In this document: positions 35,654 to 44,780 of the stretch, piece after piece
Numbering within the stretch: the first letter of the stretch is position 1
How the letters are laid out: each line of letters starts with the position of its first letter
Assembly: GCA_045531955.1 (NCBI GenBank)
Contig: JAZSFC010000031.1
Location: 1-64,000, forward strand
Length of the DNA stretch: 64,000 nt
Direction: 5' to 3'
Source: SIG299 sp045531955
GTDB lineage: Bacteria > Bacillota > Clostridia > Lachnospirales > Lachnospiraceae
Position numbers and translations under genes: made by a program
Notes under the pieces: model-generated
What the model was told of the DNA's origin: nothing
The model's input: only the letters and a program-made list of their open reading frames with translations
The model's database searches: none

Positions 35654-37390
35654 TTAATAATCGATTACATTCCATTCTTTATCAAATGCGCTTGTATCAA
35701 TACCTTCTTCCGAGGTAATCTTTAATCCCCAGCGGTATCCGAATACGGCAAACGCAGCATATTTTACACTCTTTGGAATCACTACTTCCTTCACGAGGTT
35801 TTCATTATCCGCTTCCTGATGCATATCCAGTGTAAAAGATGTACCAATATACTCCAAGGTGCTTGGAAGTACAATCTTTTCCAAGGTCGGGATGCGGTAG
35901 TAGGCATGGTCTTCAATCCGTTCCACGCCTTCCGGTAATACAACTTTGGTTAACTGGGTATACGCAAAGCAATGGTCTCCCACCACTTTTAATGTAGTCG
36001 GATAAGATACATAGGATAAGTTCGGCATACAAATATCATAAATCACAGTAATGCCTTCATTGATATATGCCTTTGTTATAAATTCACCGCCCCAGGATCT
36101 GCCATAGCCGTTTTCCTTGGATTCTTTTTCTGTCCACATGGCACCTTTACCGGTGATTACCAGTACACCGTCTTTTGCCTTGGTGGAATCTTCATTATCT
36201 GCCCAAACCTGTGCGTAACAGTTTTCGCCACAACGCACTTCATGAACCAGGTATGGATAACCATTATCTGACGGGTTATAATCCCCCGGATTATCCTTAA
36301 CCGCAGACTGGAATTCTTTAACAACTACCGTAAATGTAAGGGTATCCAATACTTCCGACTTGTTATTTCCATCAAAGTCGGTGGTATACAGCTTTGCTGT
36401 TACGGTTGCAGTACCAGCCTCCTTTGGAAGTAACTGAATATCCTGAACTGCACTTGTTCTCTTATTATGTCTGATTTGTACTACGTTTTCATCACTGCAG
36501 GTTACTTCTACTACAATGGATTTACCATTTGTTGTCTGATACTGTGGCTTTCTGTTTAAATCCAACGTCATGTTCTGAATGGCAAGATAATACGTCTTTT
36601 TGTTTACTGTATCCATCTCAACCAGTTCACCGTAGTAAGCATACTCTCTACCCTTATAGTCAAAACCAGTATGGTCAAAGTACGGTTCCACCGTTGCCGG
36701 TGTCGGTGTAGCTGTCGGCTTTGGAGTTGCCGTTGGCTTTGGTGTTGCCGTCGGTTTTGGAGTCGCTGTTGGCTTTGGTGTTGGTGTAGCGGTTGGCGCC
36801 GGTGTCGGTGTCAGCTTTGCTACACTGCCCTTGTTTACTACCTCACCACACACGGTACAGGTTTCGGTATATTCCCCTTCTGCCTCTGCGGTTGGGGATT
36901 TGGTGAGAGCATATTGTAACTCACCATGTCCTAATGCCTTAATCGGCTCTTTATTCTTAATTTCACCACATACACATTCTTCCCACTTACTTCCGTCTGT
37001 GGTACATGTGGCCGGTGTTTCTTTTGGTTCCCAGCTATGCTCATGCGGAGTTTCCGTTGGAACTGCAGTTGGTGCAACCGTTGGCTCTGCTGTCGGCTCC
37101 GGTGCTTCTGTCAGCTCTACTGTAGGCTCTACTGTTGGCACCGGTGTTTCCGTCGGTGCTGTGGTTGCTGTCGGTGCAAACGTTGGCTCTGTTGTAGGCT
37201 CTACACTTTCCGTAGGCTCCGGCACTGCTTCTGTCGGTTCTGCGGTTGGCTCTGCAGGGGTTGTAGGTACCACTGTTTCTGTCGGGGTTGGTATCGGCTT
37301 GTCCGTCTGCTCACTCCAGCCAAAATACAGCACTGCTGCAATCACCGCAGCCAAAATCAACAATATAATTATCCACTTTGCTTTTTTCAT
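35654..37390 (-). CDS. Membrane-anchored BspA-type leucine-rich protein with Pro/Thr stalk
   Basis: The 578-residue protein begins with MKKAKW and one membrane helix (about residues 6-25) that may serve as an uncleaved anchor. A long Pro/Thr/Glu stalk (about 31-115), a small Cys-containing module with CTTDGSKWEECVCG and CTVCGE (a heme-like or zinc-like pattern, unassigned), a second stalk of KPTATP repeats (about 200-235), an Ig-like domain and a C-terminal leucine-rich repeat domain (about 430-570, for example VVLPEGVERIEDHAYY) follow. I chose ATG 37390 because AAAGGAG lies 10 bp upstream; the frame also opens at 37429. It precedes the giant surface protein in the same direction, separated by a hairpin. 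Confidence 0.85.
   Translation of the reverse strand: MKKAKWIIILLILAAVIAAVLYFGWSEQTDKPIPTPTETVVPTTPAEPTAEPTEAVPEPTESVEPTTEPTFAPTATTAPTETPVPTVEPTVELTEAPEPTAEPTVAPTAVPTETPHEHSWEPKETPATCTTDGSKWEECVCGEIKNKEPIKALGHGELQYALTKSPTAEAEGEYTETCTVCGEVVNKGSVAKLTPTPAPTATPTPKPTATPKPTATPKPTATPKPTATPTPATVEPYFDHTGFDYKGREYAYYGELVEMDTVNKKTYYLAIQNMTLDLNRKPQYQTTNGKSIVVEVTCSDENVVQIRHNKRTSAVQDIQLLPKEAGTATVTAKLYTTDFDGNNKSEVLDTLTFTVVVKEFQSAVKDNPGDYNPSDNGYPYLVHEVRCGENCYAQVWADNEDSTKAKDGVLVITGKGAMWTEKESKENGYGRSWGGEFITKAYINEGITVIYDICMPNLSYVSYPTTLKVVGDHCFAYTQLTKVVLPEGVERIEDHAYYRIPTLEKIVLPSTLEYIGTSFTLDMHQEADNENLVKEVVIPKSVKYAAFAVFGYRWGLKITSEEGIDTSAFDKEWNVIDY
36714..36785 (-). repeat. Four 18-bp tandem repeats encoding KPTATP units
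   Basis: Units at 36714-36731, 36732-36749, 36750-36767 and 36768-36785 differ by a few third-position changes and code for the second stalk of the surface protein. Such arrays often vary in copy number between strains. Confidence 0.85.
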
Positions 37391-37584
37391 CTTCTGCTTT
37401 CTCCTTTCAAAACAACTTGTTATGTTCATTCGGTTTACCAGAAAGGAGAAACAATACTTTACTTTGTTTTTACTTCCTTTGATACACTGGATTCCGATAC
37501 TCTGCTGAATGTATCAATGATTTTTACTGAGTTTAGTATACCACATCTGATACAATTTGTTAATATCCCGTTAAGAAATATAAA

Positions 37585-37613
37585 AGCCGATAAACCAAAC
37601 ATGCTTACCGGCT
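37585..37613 (-). terminator. Terminator of the Rpn-like gene
   Basis: AGCCGATAA (37585-37593) and TTACCGGCT (37605-37613) pair with one wobble; on the minus strand TTTTATATTT follows. The 230-bp gap 37391-37620 otherwise holds AT-rich sequence and, near its right end, only this hairpin. Confidence 0.7.
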
Positions 37614-37620
37614 ATCTTTT

Positions 37621-38394
37621 TTATATTATTTTCTTAACTATATCTTCTATTTGCTCTTTGGTGACTTCTTTATATATTTCATTCTTCCTCACAGTGTCAT
37701 AAATGCAATTGATATCATTTGTAAAAGAGAACAGCATACTTACCACAGCACATAAAGCTTCTTCTCTTCCTTCTTCTCTTCCTTCTTCACGTGCATCTTC
37801 TTTTAAATGTTTTTCATGTAATTCCTGATTAAAAGTAGTTAATGCTATCATAAATACCTCTGCCTTATGCTGTAATAAAATTTCTTTTAATATACCTTCT
37901 TGAATACATTCATCAATTGCTTTATTGATTGCATCAAGCAAACTAACAGATTGCTTATATTCTTGAATTTTTTTTACAAACGAAATATAGTCTGCCAACA
38001 CCTTACAAACCTTTAAATCTGAGCTAATATCCGGATGGTTTAAATTTATAACTGTTGCTGCCCACTCAAAATCTCCGGATTTGTCTTCATGAACAAATGC
38101 ATCCGACAATCTAAGTTTTTCTACAGCCGGTCGTTCTTCTGTTCCGTTATAGAATACTACATATCTGGGTGTTGGAATATAAACCTGTTTTTTGTGGTAT
38201 ATATCTAAACATGTGTCGGCAACATATTTATCGTATAATTTCCCAAAATACATCAAACCTCTTAGCGGCATATTGGGATTATATGTAGATTGTTGTTCCC
38301 AAAGATTCATTTCACAATCTATAATGAATGCAACATCATTTTTCATATCAATATAAATAACATCCTCTATGTTATATATATTGATATTTTCCAC
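37621..38394 (-). CDS. Rpn-family PD-(D/E)XK nuclease, shortened at the N-terminus
   Basis: The protein matches the clostridial Rpn (recombination-promoting nuclease/putative transposase) family from the middle of the nuclease domain on: MKNDVAFIIDCEMNLWEQQS and YNPNMPLRGLMYFGKLY hold the conserved core, IPTPRYVVFYNG and FEWAATVINLN follow, and the C-terminus carries the helical arm with the EEGREEGREEA repeat. The first ~40-50 residues of typical members are absent. The start is set at GTG 38394 (257 residues) because an AGGAAG site precedes it and a strong promoter overlaps any longer start. The gene is very AT-rich. It may be inactive as a nuclease. Confidence 0.75.
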   Translation of the reverse strand: MENINIYNIEDVIYIDMKNDVAFIIDCEMNLWEQQSTYNPNMPLRGLMYFGKLYDKYVADTCLDIYHKKQVYIPTPRYVVFYNGTEERPAVEKLRLSDAFVHEDKSGDFEWAATVINLNHPDISSDLKVCKVLADYISFVKKIQEYKQSVSLLDAINKAIDECIQEGILKEILLQHKAEVFMIALTTFNQELHEKHLKEDAREEGREEGREEALCAVVSMLFSFTNDINCIYDTVRKNEIYKEVTKEQIEDIVKKII

Positions 38395-38410
38395 AATCTT
38401 CTTCCTTTTC

Positions 38411-38439
38411 AGTATAACATATGCCACATTGCGTGTAAA
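38411..38439 (-). promoter_or_regulatory. Promoter of the Rpn-like gene
   Basis: TTTACA (38439-38434) and TATACT (38416-38411) are 17 bp apart on the minus strand. The transcript would start near 38404, leaving a leader of about 10 nt with the ribosome site. Confidence 0.7.
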
Positions 38440-38477
38440 GAATTATTTATTCATTTTTCAATGTGCAATTTATATAT

Positions 38478-39392
38478 TTAGCAGATACTAAGCTCTTTCG
38501 TTTCTTTGTTATAAAAATATATATTATCGGATAACACCTCTGTAGCGTCTACCTGCGTTGCATTAATTTCCTTCACCATACTTTGGAAATATTCCACGGA
38601 GAATTCTTCATTTGCAGGTACAAGAATTACTTCATGAACGCTGCTCGGCAACACATAAAAACTATTTCCGATTCGTTTTGAGAAACGCTCCAATTCCTCC
38701 GCAAACACCAGAGACGCTGCCCCAAAAGAACCTTTACTGTTTGTCATAACAAACAAAAACGGATGACAGTTTTTTGCTTCCTGTACTTCCACTCCCACTT
38801 TTCTGCCCAGGTCATAAAGCAAATCCTCCATACAGCGGATTTTAATTGGCTGAAAACGTTCACAATTACCGGTTGCCGTCCGACAAAGCTCTTCTTCCGA
38901 AACTTGAAGAATTTCCATATGTTCCTTAGTAATAATCAGGGTACCCATGACATCTTCAGAAATTGGTACATGATAATAGTAGATTTGCGCGAGATCAAGA
39001 AATTCACGATGCGGAATTGACTCTAATAGCTTACTGTTTTTTTCTTTATTTACCAACCGCAGAAAAACTCCCCGGCGGAATTCCTCCCAGGTAAATTGTA
39101 TTTTAGACAATAGATGGCTGTTTTTCTCTATTTCTTCCCTATATGTATTGCATAGTTTCTCAGCAACTTCTTCCAGCGTACACATGCCACTCATCCATTC
39201 TACAAACTGTCGGTCCAGGTAAAAATTAGGTGCCACTCTTTCTTCTTCACCTTTTAACATCAGACCTATAACCGTTACTCCGTTGTTTTTAGTGGATGTG
39301 CAGACTTCTCCCTTTACCTTTCCGTTAAAATGCGTTTCTACATGTTCCTGAATCTCTTTCAGAAACTGAATATATTCCATATCTTTATTCAA
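38478..39392 (-). CDS. DUF5688 family protein
   Basis: This 304-residue protein fits DUF5688, a family largely restricted to Lachnospiraceae and with no known function. The usual order is visible: an N-terminal helical part with FLKEIQEHVETHFNGKVKG, the motif VAPNFYLDRQFVEWMSG, and the C-terminal YVLPSSVHEVILVPANE. It has no signal peptide. The start is a TTG at 39392, preceded by AGAGG at 8 bp; an in-frame ATG four codons later is the alternative. It is a lone gene next to the Rpn-like gene. Confidence 0.82.
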   Translation of the reverse strand: MNKDMEYIQFLKEIQEHVETHFNGKVKGEVCTSTKNNGVTVIGLMLKGEEERVAPNFYLDRQFVEWMSGMCTLEEVAEKLCNTYREEIEKNSHLLSKIQFTWEEFRRGVFLRLVNKEKNSKLLESIPHREFLDLAQIYYYHVPISEDVMGTLIITKEHMEILQVSEEELCRTATGNCERFQPIKIRCMEDLLYDLGRKVGVEVQEAKNCHPFLFVMTNSKGSFGAASLVFAEELERFSKRIGNSFYVLPSSVHEVILVPANEEFSVEYFQSMVKEINATQVDATEVLSDNIYFYNKETKELSIC

Positions 39393-39501
39393 TTGTTTAT
39401 CCTCTCTTTTGTTGAAAAATTACCGAAATCTATGCCATTAGACCGGTATACAACAGATTACACGGAATCATAAGAATTTTTGAAGCTATCATTATTGTAC
39501 T

Positions 39502-39533
39502 AAAAAAAGGAGTCTGCTTCAAGAGCAAACTCC
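39502..39533 (-). terminator. Terminator of the nfnAB operon
   Basis: GGAGT-TGCT (39509-39518) pairs with AGCA-ACTCC (39524-39533) around a 5-nt loop, with seven T residues following on the minus strand (39508-39502). Confidence 0.85.
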
Positions 39534-39586
39534 TCTCATATATGTAGAAAATCATCCACTATTTTTGTACACATTGCACAATGAAT

Positions 39587-40975
39587 TTATTTTTCAGATA
39601 AGTATTCATCAATACCTTTCGCTGCCGCACGTCCCGCACCCATAGCAAGAATTACAGTAGCAGCACCGGTTACTGCATCACCGCCGGCAAAAACACCCTC
39701 ACGGGAGGTTTGTCCATTGGCTTCATCGGCTACAATACACTTATGTTTATTACATTCCAAGCCCTCTGTAGTAGATGTAATCAATGGGTTTGGACTGGTA
39801 CCGAGAGACATAATTACTGTATCCACATCCAGTTCGAATTCAGAGCCTTCTTTGACTACCGGGCGTGTTCTACCGGAAGCATCCGGCTCGCCAAGCTCCA
39901 TTTCTACACAGGTCATACCCTTTACCCAGCCGTTTTCATCCACCAGAATTTCTGTTGGATTTGTCAGCAGCTTGAAAATAATGCCTTCTTCCTTTGCATG
40001 ATGAACCTCTTCCACACGGGCAGGAAGCTCTTCTTCACTTCTGCGGTATACAATATAGGTAGTTGCTCCCAAACGAAGCGCAGTTCTGGCCGCATCCATG
40101 GCAACGTTACCGCCGCCTACTACAGCAACCTTCTTACCTTTAAATATCGGAGTGTCATAAGCATCATCAAACGCCTTCATCAAGTTATTTCTTGTCAAGA
40201 ATTCATTGGCAGAAAATACACCGTTGGCATTTTCTCCCGGAATACCCATAAACTTCGGAAGACCTGCACCGGATCCGATAAATACTGCAGAAAAGTCTTC
40301 TTCCTCCATTAACTGGTCAATGGTAGTAGACTTACCAATAATTACATTGGTTTCGATTTTTACACCAAGAGCCTTTACATTTTCAATTTCGCTCTTCACT
40401 ACGGTTCCCTTTGGCAAACGGAACTCCGGAATACCATAAACAAGTACGCCGCCAGCCTCATGAAGTGCCTCAAAGATAGTAACATCATAACCCATTTTAG
40501 CAAGGTCGCCTGCACAGGTAAGTCCTGCAGGACCGGAACCGATAACGGCCACCTTTTTACCTTTGCTTGCTGCTTCTACCTTCGGTACCACTTTATTCTC
40601 TCTTGCCCAGTCGGCAACAAAACGCTCCAGCTTGCCGATAGAAACCGGTTCCGCCTTAATGCCGCGGATACATTTTGCTTCACACTGGGATTCCTGAGGA
40701 CAAACACGTCCGCAAACCGCAGGAAGTGCAGAATATTTGCTGATTACTTCATATGCGCCGGCAATATTTTTCTCCTGAATTTCTCTGATAAATCCCGGAA
40801 TATCAATATTTACCGGACAACCTTTCTGACACTGGGGATTTTTACAGGTCAGACAACGGGCTGCTTCCGCCACTGCTTCTTCCATATTATAGCCAAGGCA
40901 TACCTCTTCAAAATTGGTTGCACGAACCTTTGCATCCTGCTCTCTGACAGGAACTCTATGTAATACATCTGCCAT
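39587..40975 (-). CDS. nfnB: NfnB-type NADPH oxidoreductase subunit (GltA-like)
   Basis: The 462-residue protein is a flavin- and iron-sulfur-containing subunit homologous to the small subunit of glutamate synthase. The N-terminal cluster-binding cysteines CLTCKNPQCQKGC and CGRVCPQESQCEAKC, an FAD-binding GSGPAGLTCAGDLAKMGYD and an NADPH-binding VVGGGNVAMDAARTALRLG are visible. Paired with NfnA just upstream (14-bp gap), it forms the electron-bifurcating NADH-dependent reduced ferredoxin:NADP+ oxidoreductase of anaerobes, which supplies NADPH. Many databases name it glutamate synthase GltA, but no large glutamate synthase subunit is adjacent. Confidence 0.88.
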   Translation of the reverse strand: MADVLHRVPVREQDAKVRATNFEEVCLGYNMEEAVAEAARCLTCKNPQCQKGCPVNIDIPGFIREIQEKNIAGAYEVISKYSALPAVCGRVCPQESQCEAKCIRGIKAEPVSIGKLERFVADWARENKVVPKVEAASKGKKVAVIGSGPAGLTCAGDLAKMGYDVTIFEALHEAGGVLVYGIPEFRLPKGTVVKSEIENVKALGVKIETNVIIGKSTTIDQLMEEEDFSAVFIGSGAGLPKFMGIPGENANGVFSANEFLTRNNLMKAFDDAYDTPIFKGKKVAVVGGGNVAMDAARTALRLGATTYIVYRRSEEELPARVEEVHHAKEEGIIFKLLTNPTEILVDENGWVKGMTCVEMELGEPDASGRTRPVVKEGSEFELDVDTVIMSLGTSPNPLITSTTEGLECNKHKCIVADEANGQTSREGVFAGGDAVTGAATVILAMGAGRAAAKGIDEYLSEK

Positions 40976-40989
40976 TGTACTTTATCCTC

Positions 40990-41868
40990 CTATTCGCAAT
41001 GTCCGCAGCCGCCGTGATGAGTTGCACCTTCTTTTGCACGCAGTACCGCACGGCCTTCCACTGTCTTATAAATCTGCTGGCGTTTCATTGCTTCATCAAA
41101 ATTTACTAAATGTCCGTCAAATTCCGGACCATCTACGCAGGCAAACTTAATTTCATTGCCGACGGTAAGACGACATGCACCGCACATACCGGTACCGTCT
41201 ACCATAATCGGATTCATGCTGACTACTGTCTTTATGCCCAGTTCTTTAGTAAGCAGACAAACAAACTTCATCATAATTAACGGACCGATTGCCACAATAT
41301 GATGATATTCTTTTCCTTCTGCAACAAGAGCCTTTAAACAGTCGTTTACATTACCTTTTCTTCCGTAGGAACCATCATCGGTTGTGACATAAACGTTAGC
41401 GGCCACCTGCTTCATTTCTTCTTCTAAAATAATCAGGTCTTTATTTCTGGCACCAATGATGACATCTACGTCAACTCCCTGCTCATGAAGCCATTTCACC
41501 TGAGGATATACCGGTGCTGTACCGACACCCCCGGCAATAAACAGTATCTTCTTTGCCTTAAGTTCTTCAACACTCTCATCAATCAGTTCTGTCTTACAGC
41601 CAAGCGGACCTACAAAATCGCGGAATGCATCGCCGACTTCATATTCTGCCATCATTTTAGTAGATGAACCAATCGTCTGGAACACAATCGTAACTGTTCC
41701 TTCTTCTCTGTTATAATCACAGATGGTAAGAGGAATCCGTTCTCCTTTTTCATCCGTCTTAACAATTACAAACTGCCCCGGATAGCAATGCTTTGCCGTT
41801 CTTGGTGCTTTTATATCCATTAACACAATATTTGGTGACAATATCGTCTTTTTTACGATTTCATACAT
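40990..41868 (-). CDS. nfnA: NfnA-type ferredoxin-NADP reductase subunit
   Basis: The 292-residue protein is a member of the dihydroorotate-dehydrogenase electron-transfer/sulfide dehydrogenase family: an FAD domain (HCYPGQFVIVKTDEKGERIPL), an NAD domain (FIAGGVGTAPVYP) and a C-terminal [2Fe-2S] site with cysteines in MCGACRLTV and KFACVDGPEFDGH. As the first gene of the pair it supplies the NADH-oxidising half of the bifurcating Nfn complex. A relative in a pyrimidine operon would be PyrK, but this is twinned with NfnB. Confidence 0.88.
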   Translation of the reverse strand: MYEIVKKTILSPNIVLMDIKAPRTAKHCYPGQFVIVKTDEKGERIPLTICDYNREEGTVTIVFQTIGSSTKMMAEYEVGDAFRDFVGPLGCKTELIDESVEELKAKKILFIAGGVGTAPVYPQVKWLHEQGVDVDVIIGARNKDLIILEEEMKQVAANVYVTTDDGSYGRKGNVNDCLKALVAEGKEYHHIVAIGPLIMMKFVCLLTKELGIKTVVSMNPIMVDGTGMCGACRLTVGNEIKFACVDGPEFDGHLVNFDEAMKRQQIYKTVEGRAVLRAKEGATHHGGCGHCE

Positions 41869-42051
41869 GTCCTTTTCCTTCTTTCCACAAAGTATTAGTC
41901 ACATTTTACCTCGTCTTATGAAAAAAATCCAGTATTATATTTAATTTTTCTACAAAAAATAAAATTTTCTGCTTTATTTGAAAAAAGTACTTTACTTTAA
42001 TTCGTTATAGTGATAAAATAGCAACGTATACATGAAGGAGGTATTGCTAAT

Positions 42052-42375
42052 ATGGGCAAAAATATTAAGAATCCTGCAGTAGATTATTTATTTGATGCGA
42101 TTCTCAGCTTAAAAGACAAAGACGAATGCTATGCTTTTTTTGATGATATATGTACGGTAAACGAGATTCTCTCTTTATCTCAGCGTTTTGAGGTAGCTGC
42201 TATGCTGCGTTCCAGAAAAACTTATTTGGAAATTGCAGAAAAAACAGGTGCTTCCACCGCTACTATCAGCCGTGTAAACCGTTCTTTAAATTACGGTAAC
42301 GACGGTTATGACATGGTATTCGGACGTATCGATGCTTTACCGGCCGACCATACAGAATCTAACACAGAAGAATAA
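42052..42375 (+). CDS. TrpR-like protein YerC/YecD
   Basis: The 107-residue protein is a small TrpR-superfamily regulator with a helix-turn-helix (YLEIAEKTGASTATISRVNRSL) at residues 62-83. The family is widespread in Firmicutes with unclear target genes. It has an AGGAGG site 9 bp upstream and stands alone, divergent from nfnAB and convergent with efp. Confidence 0.92.
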   Translation: MGKNIKNPAVDYLFDAILSLKDKDECYAFFDDICTVNEILSLSQRFEVAAMLRSRKTYLEIAEKTGASTATISRVNRSLNYGNDGYDMVFGRIDALPADHTESNTEE

Positions 42376-42387
42376 CAAATTTTATCA

Positions 42388-42412
42388 GAACCATCGGTTG
42401 TGCCGGTGGTTC
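42388..42412 (+). terminator. Terminator of the yerC gene
   Basis: GAACCAtCGG (42388-42397) pairs with CCGgTGGTTC (42403-42412), one wobble, followed by TTACTTTTTT. Confidence 0.8.
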
Positions 42413-42433
42413 TTACTTTTTTACAGACATAAA

Positions 42434-42479
42434 AAAAGGATATTTTGTCAGAACATTAAGTTCCGCAAAATATCCTTTT
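42434..42479. terminator. Bidirectional terminator, mainly for the efp operon
   Basis: A perfect 14-bp stem (42434-42447 with 42466-42479) with an 18-nt loop that itself contains GAAC and GTTC. Flanked by A-runs and T-runs. Confidence 0.85.
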
Positions 42480-42494
42480 ACTTTGCTAAATAGC

Positions 42495-43052
42495 TTATAC
42501 TCTCTTCATGTATTCGCCGGTTCTGGTGTCAATCTGAATCTTATCACCCTGTTCAACGAATAATGGAACATATACAGTTGCGCCTGTTTCAACTACAGCC
42601 GGCTTGGAAGCACCTGTTGCTGTATCGCCCTTGAAACCTGGTTCTGTTTCTGTGATTTCAAGTTCTACAAAGAGAGGTGGCTCGATAGCGAAAACCTGTC
42701 CTGCATGAGACAGCATCTTAACCATTTCGTTTTCCTTAACGAACTTTAAGGAATCACCGATCTGGTCTTCAGTCATAGCAATCTGGTCAAATGTTTCAAC
42801 GTTCATGAAGTTGTACATTTCACCGTCGTTGTATAAGTATTGCATGTCAGATCTTTCGATATGAGCAGCCGGGAACTTTTCGGTTGGACGGAAAGTCTTT
42901 TCAATAATACCGCCGTTCTTGATGTTCTTTAATCTGGTTCTTACGAAAGCAGCGCCCTTACCTGGCTTAACGTGCTGGAATTCGATAACCTGTACTACGT
43001 TTCCTTCAATTTCAAGTGTGAGACCATTTCTAAAATCGCCTGCAGAAATCAT
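42495..43052 (-). CDS. efp: Elongation factor P
   Basis: EF-P relieves ribosome stalling at polyproline stretches; the Pro-rich surface proteins in this window would depend on it. The 185-residue product starts MISAGDFRNGLTLEI; the tip loop of domain I reads HVKPGKGAAFVR with the conserved lysine. No modification enzyme gene is adjacent. ATG 43052 follows GAGGAGG at 10 bp; the longer frame from 43148 covers a hairpin leader and is rejected. It is the last gene of the yqeG-aroK-aroQ-pepP-efp run. Confidence 0.96.
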   Translation of the reverse strand: MISAGDFRNGLTLEIEGNVVQVIEFQHVKPGKGAAFVRTRLKNIKNGGIIEKTFRPTEKFPAAHIERSDMQYLYNDGEMYNFMNVETFDQIAMTEDQIGDSLKFVKENEMVKMLSHAGQVFAIEPPLFVELEITETEPGFKGDTATGASKPAVVETGATVYVPLFVEQGDKIQIDTRTGEYMKRV

Positions 43053-43199
43053 GTAATAATCCTCCTCGTTTTCCGAAGGAAAATGCCTGCCTGCTTGTGC
43101 TGGCAGAGGATTTTTCCTCCTTAATGTAGCAGCTTTCACTGCGTGCATAATAAACTTATTGTAGTATAACCTAAAACAGGAAATTTTTCAACATATTTT

Positions 43200-44273
43200 T
43201 TACAATTCTATCAATTCTTTTTTAGAATGAGTCAAATTCTCGTATCCGTCTTCTGTGAGAACCACCATATCTTCGATTCTGACTCCTCCGAAGTCCGGAA
43301 TATAAATCCCCGGTTCTACAGTCATAATCATTCCTGCTTCCACAATATCCTCTTCTATCATGGAGAAACGCGGATTTTCATGAATTTCCAAACCAACGCT
43401 GTGTCCAAGGCCATGACCAAAGTATCCCTCATAACCGGCTCCGTAAATAACATCTCTTGCCACCTTATCGTATTCTTTACCCTTAAGCCCCGGCTTTAAC
43501 ATTTCAAGCACTGCCAGCTGGGCCTTTAACACGGTATTGTAAATCTCTTTCTGCTTTTCGCTTGCCTTACCAACCACCACGGTTCTGGTCATATCAGAGC
43601 AATAACCGTTGTAAACACAACCGAAATCCATGGTAACAAAATCTCCGGATTCGATTTTCTTATGCCCCGGTTCTGCATGCGGTTTGGAAGAATTCACACC
43701 GGATGCCACGATGGACTCGAAGCTTAACTTGTCCGCACCGTTCATTTTCATGATATATTCCAGCTTAGCTGCAATTTCCAGCTCCGTTACGCCCGGTTTT
43801 AACTCCTTTAAAATCTCTTCAAAGGCAATATCACCGATGTGTTCTGCCTGACGGTGCAGAGCAATTTCTTCCGCTGTTTTAATACGGCGTAAATCTGTCA
43901 GTTCTCCTGTCAGCGGAACCAGTTCCTTTACCGCAAGACGCTCTTTCAAATTCTGATACGTACTGTAACGCATCTGATTTGCTTCAAATCCAAGAGTTGC
44001 AACGTTTTCTGCAGTAAGCACCTGATTAATAAATTTGCAGTAATCCCGTCCTGCATCCACTTCCACCACAGTATAATCCGGTGCCTGAGCAGTAGCCGCA
44101 ATGGTGTAGCGGGAATCGGTAAATAAGGTTTTACTGTTCTTTGTAATTAACAAATAGCCGGTAGCTCCGGTAAAACCGCTGAGATAACGCATATTGTAAC
44201 CATCGGAAACCAATACGGCGTCTATATTCTTTTTTTCTAAAAGTGTAGCAAGCTTTTCATAACGAAGTTTCAT
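43200..44273 (-). CDS. Xaa-Pro aminopeptidase (M24 family)
   Basis: The 357-residue M24 metallopeptidase removes N-terminal residues in front of proline. The creatinase-like N-terminal domain (about 1-125) precedes the pita-bread domain. The metal ligands are visible: Asp in VTMDFGCVYNGYCSDMTRT (two Asp), His in GHGLGHSVGLEIHENPRF, Glu in MTVEPGIY and Glu in RIEDMV. It lies between aroQ and efp, an arrangement common in Firmicutes. Confidence 0.93.
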   Translation of the reverse strand: MKLRYEKLATLLEKKNIDAVLVSDGYNMRYLSGFTGATGYLLITKNSKTLFTDSRYTIAATAQAPDYTVVEVDAGRDYCKFINQVLTAENVATLGFEANQMRYSTYQNLKERLAVKELVPLTGELTDLRRIKTAEEIALHRQAEHIGDIAFEEILKELKPGVTELEIAAKLEYIMKMNGADKLSFESIVASGVNSSKPHAEPGHKKIESGDFVTMDFGCVYNGYCSDMTRTVVVGKASEKQKEIYNTVLKAQLAVLEMLKPGLKGKEYDKVARDVIYGAGYEGYFGHGLGHSVGLEIHENPRFSMIEEDIVEAGMIMTVEPGIYIPDFGGVRIEDMVVLTEDGYENLTHSKKELIEL

Positions 44274-44297
44274 TTAAAAATTCCTCTCCGACCAAAT

Positions 44298-44738
44298 TTA
44301 TTTGTTTTTACATAATTCCTTCATGGCATCCATCGCAAGAAGATAACCGTTTAATCCAAGGCCTAAAATTTCGCCGTCGCACACCGGTGTAACAACAGAA
44401 GTATGACGGAACTCCTCTCTCTTATACACATTGGAAATATGGACTTCAATCTTCGGAACCGTAACAGATGCCAGAGCATCACGGATGGCAATGCTGTAGT
44501 GGGCATAAGCACCCGGATTGATAATAATACCGTCTACCTCATCGAAGTATGCTTTCTGGATACGGTCAATGATTGCTCCTTCCGAATTGTCCTGGAAGCA
44601 TTCCAGCTCGATTCCTTCTGCTTCTGCCTTCGCGCGAAGACGTGCAATTAATGTGTCATAAGACTCACTGCCGTAAATTCCTTTTTCACGGATACCGAGA
44701 AAGTTCAAGTTCGGTCCGTTGATAACTAAAATTTTCAT
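44298..44738 (-). CDS. aroQ: 3-dehydroquinate dehydratase, type II
   Basis: AroQ catalyses the third step of the shikimate pathway. The 146-residue, flavodoxin-like fold carries NGPNLNFLGIREKGIYG with the catalytic Arg/Tyr loop, NPGAYAHYSIAIRDAL, the catalytic His in VEVHISN-type context (EVHISNVYKREEFR) and a later Arg loop. It is followed by pepP and preceded by aroK. Confidence 0.96.
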   Translation of the reverse strand: MKILVINGPNLNFLGIREKGIYGSESYDTLIARLRAKAEAEGIELECFQDNSEGAIIDRIQKAYFDEVDGIIINPGAYAHYSIAIRDALASVTVPKIEVHISNVYKREEFRHTSVVTPVCDGEILGLGLNGYLLAMDAMKELCKNK

Positions 44739-44780
44739 CTGTTCTCCTCCTTGCCTTTTGCAATTACAAAGTAGTTTTTA

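Noticed and set aside
36714..36785. CRISPR-like array
   Set aside because: The 18-bp units are contiguous without spacers and encode KPTATP in frame, so they are protein-coding tandem repeats.
36831..37702. Two long plus-strand frames opposite the small leucine-rich protein gene
   Set aside because: They are Gly/Val/Ser- or Cys/Arg-rich low-complexity shadows of the Pro/Thr-coding strand, without ribosome sites.
39587..40975. Glutamate synthase small subunit GltD as the main name
   Set aside because: No large subunit is adjacent and the partner is an NfnA-type flavoprotein, so the Nfn complex explains the pair better.
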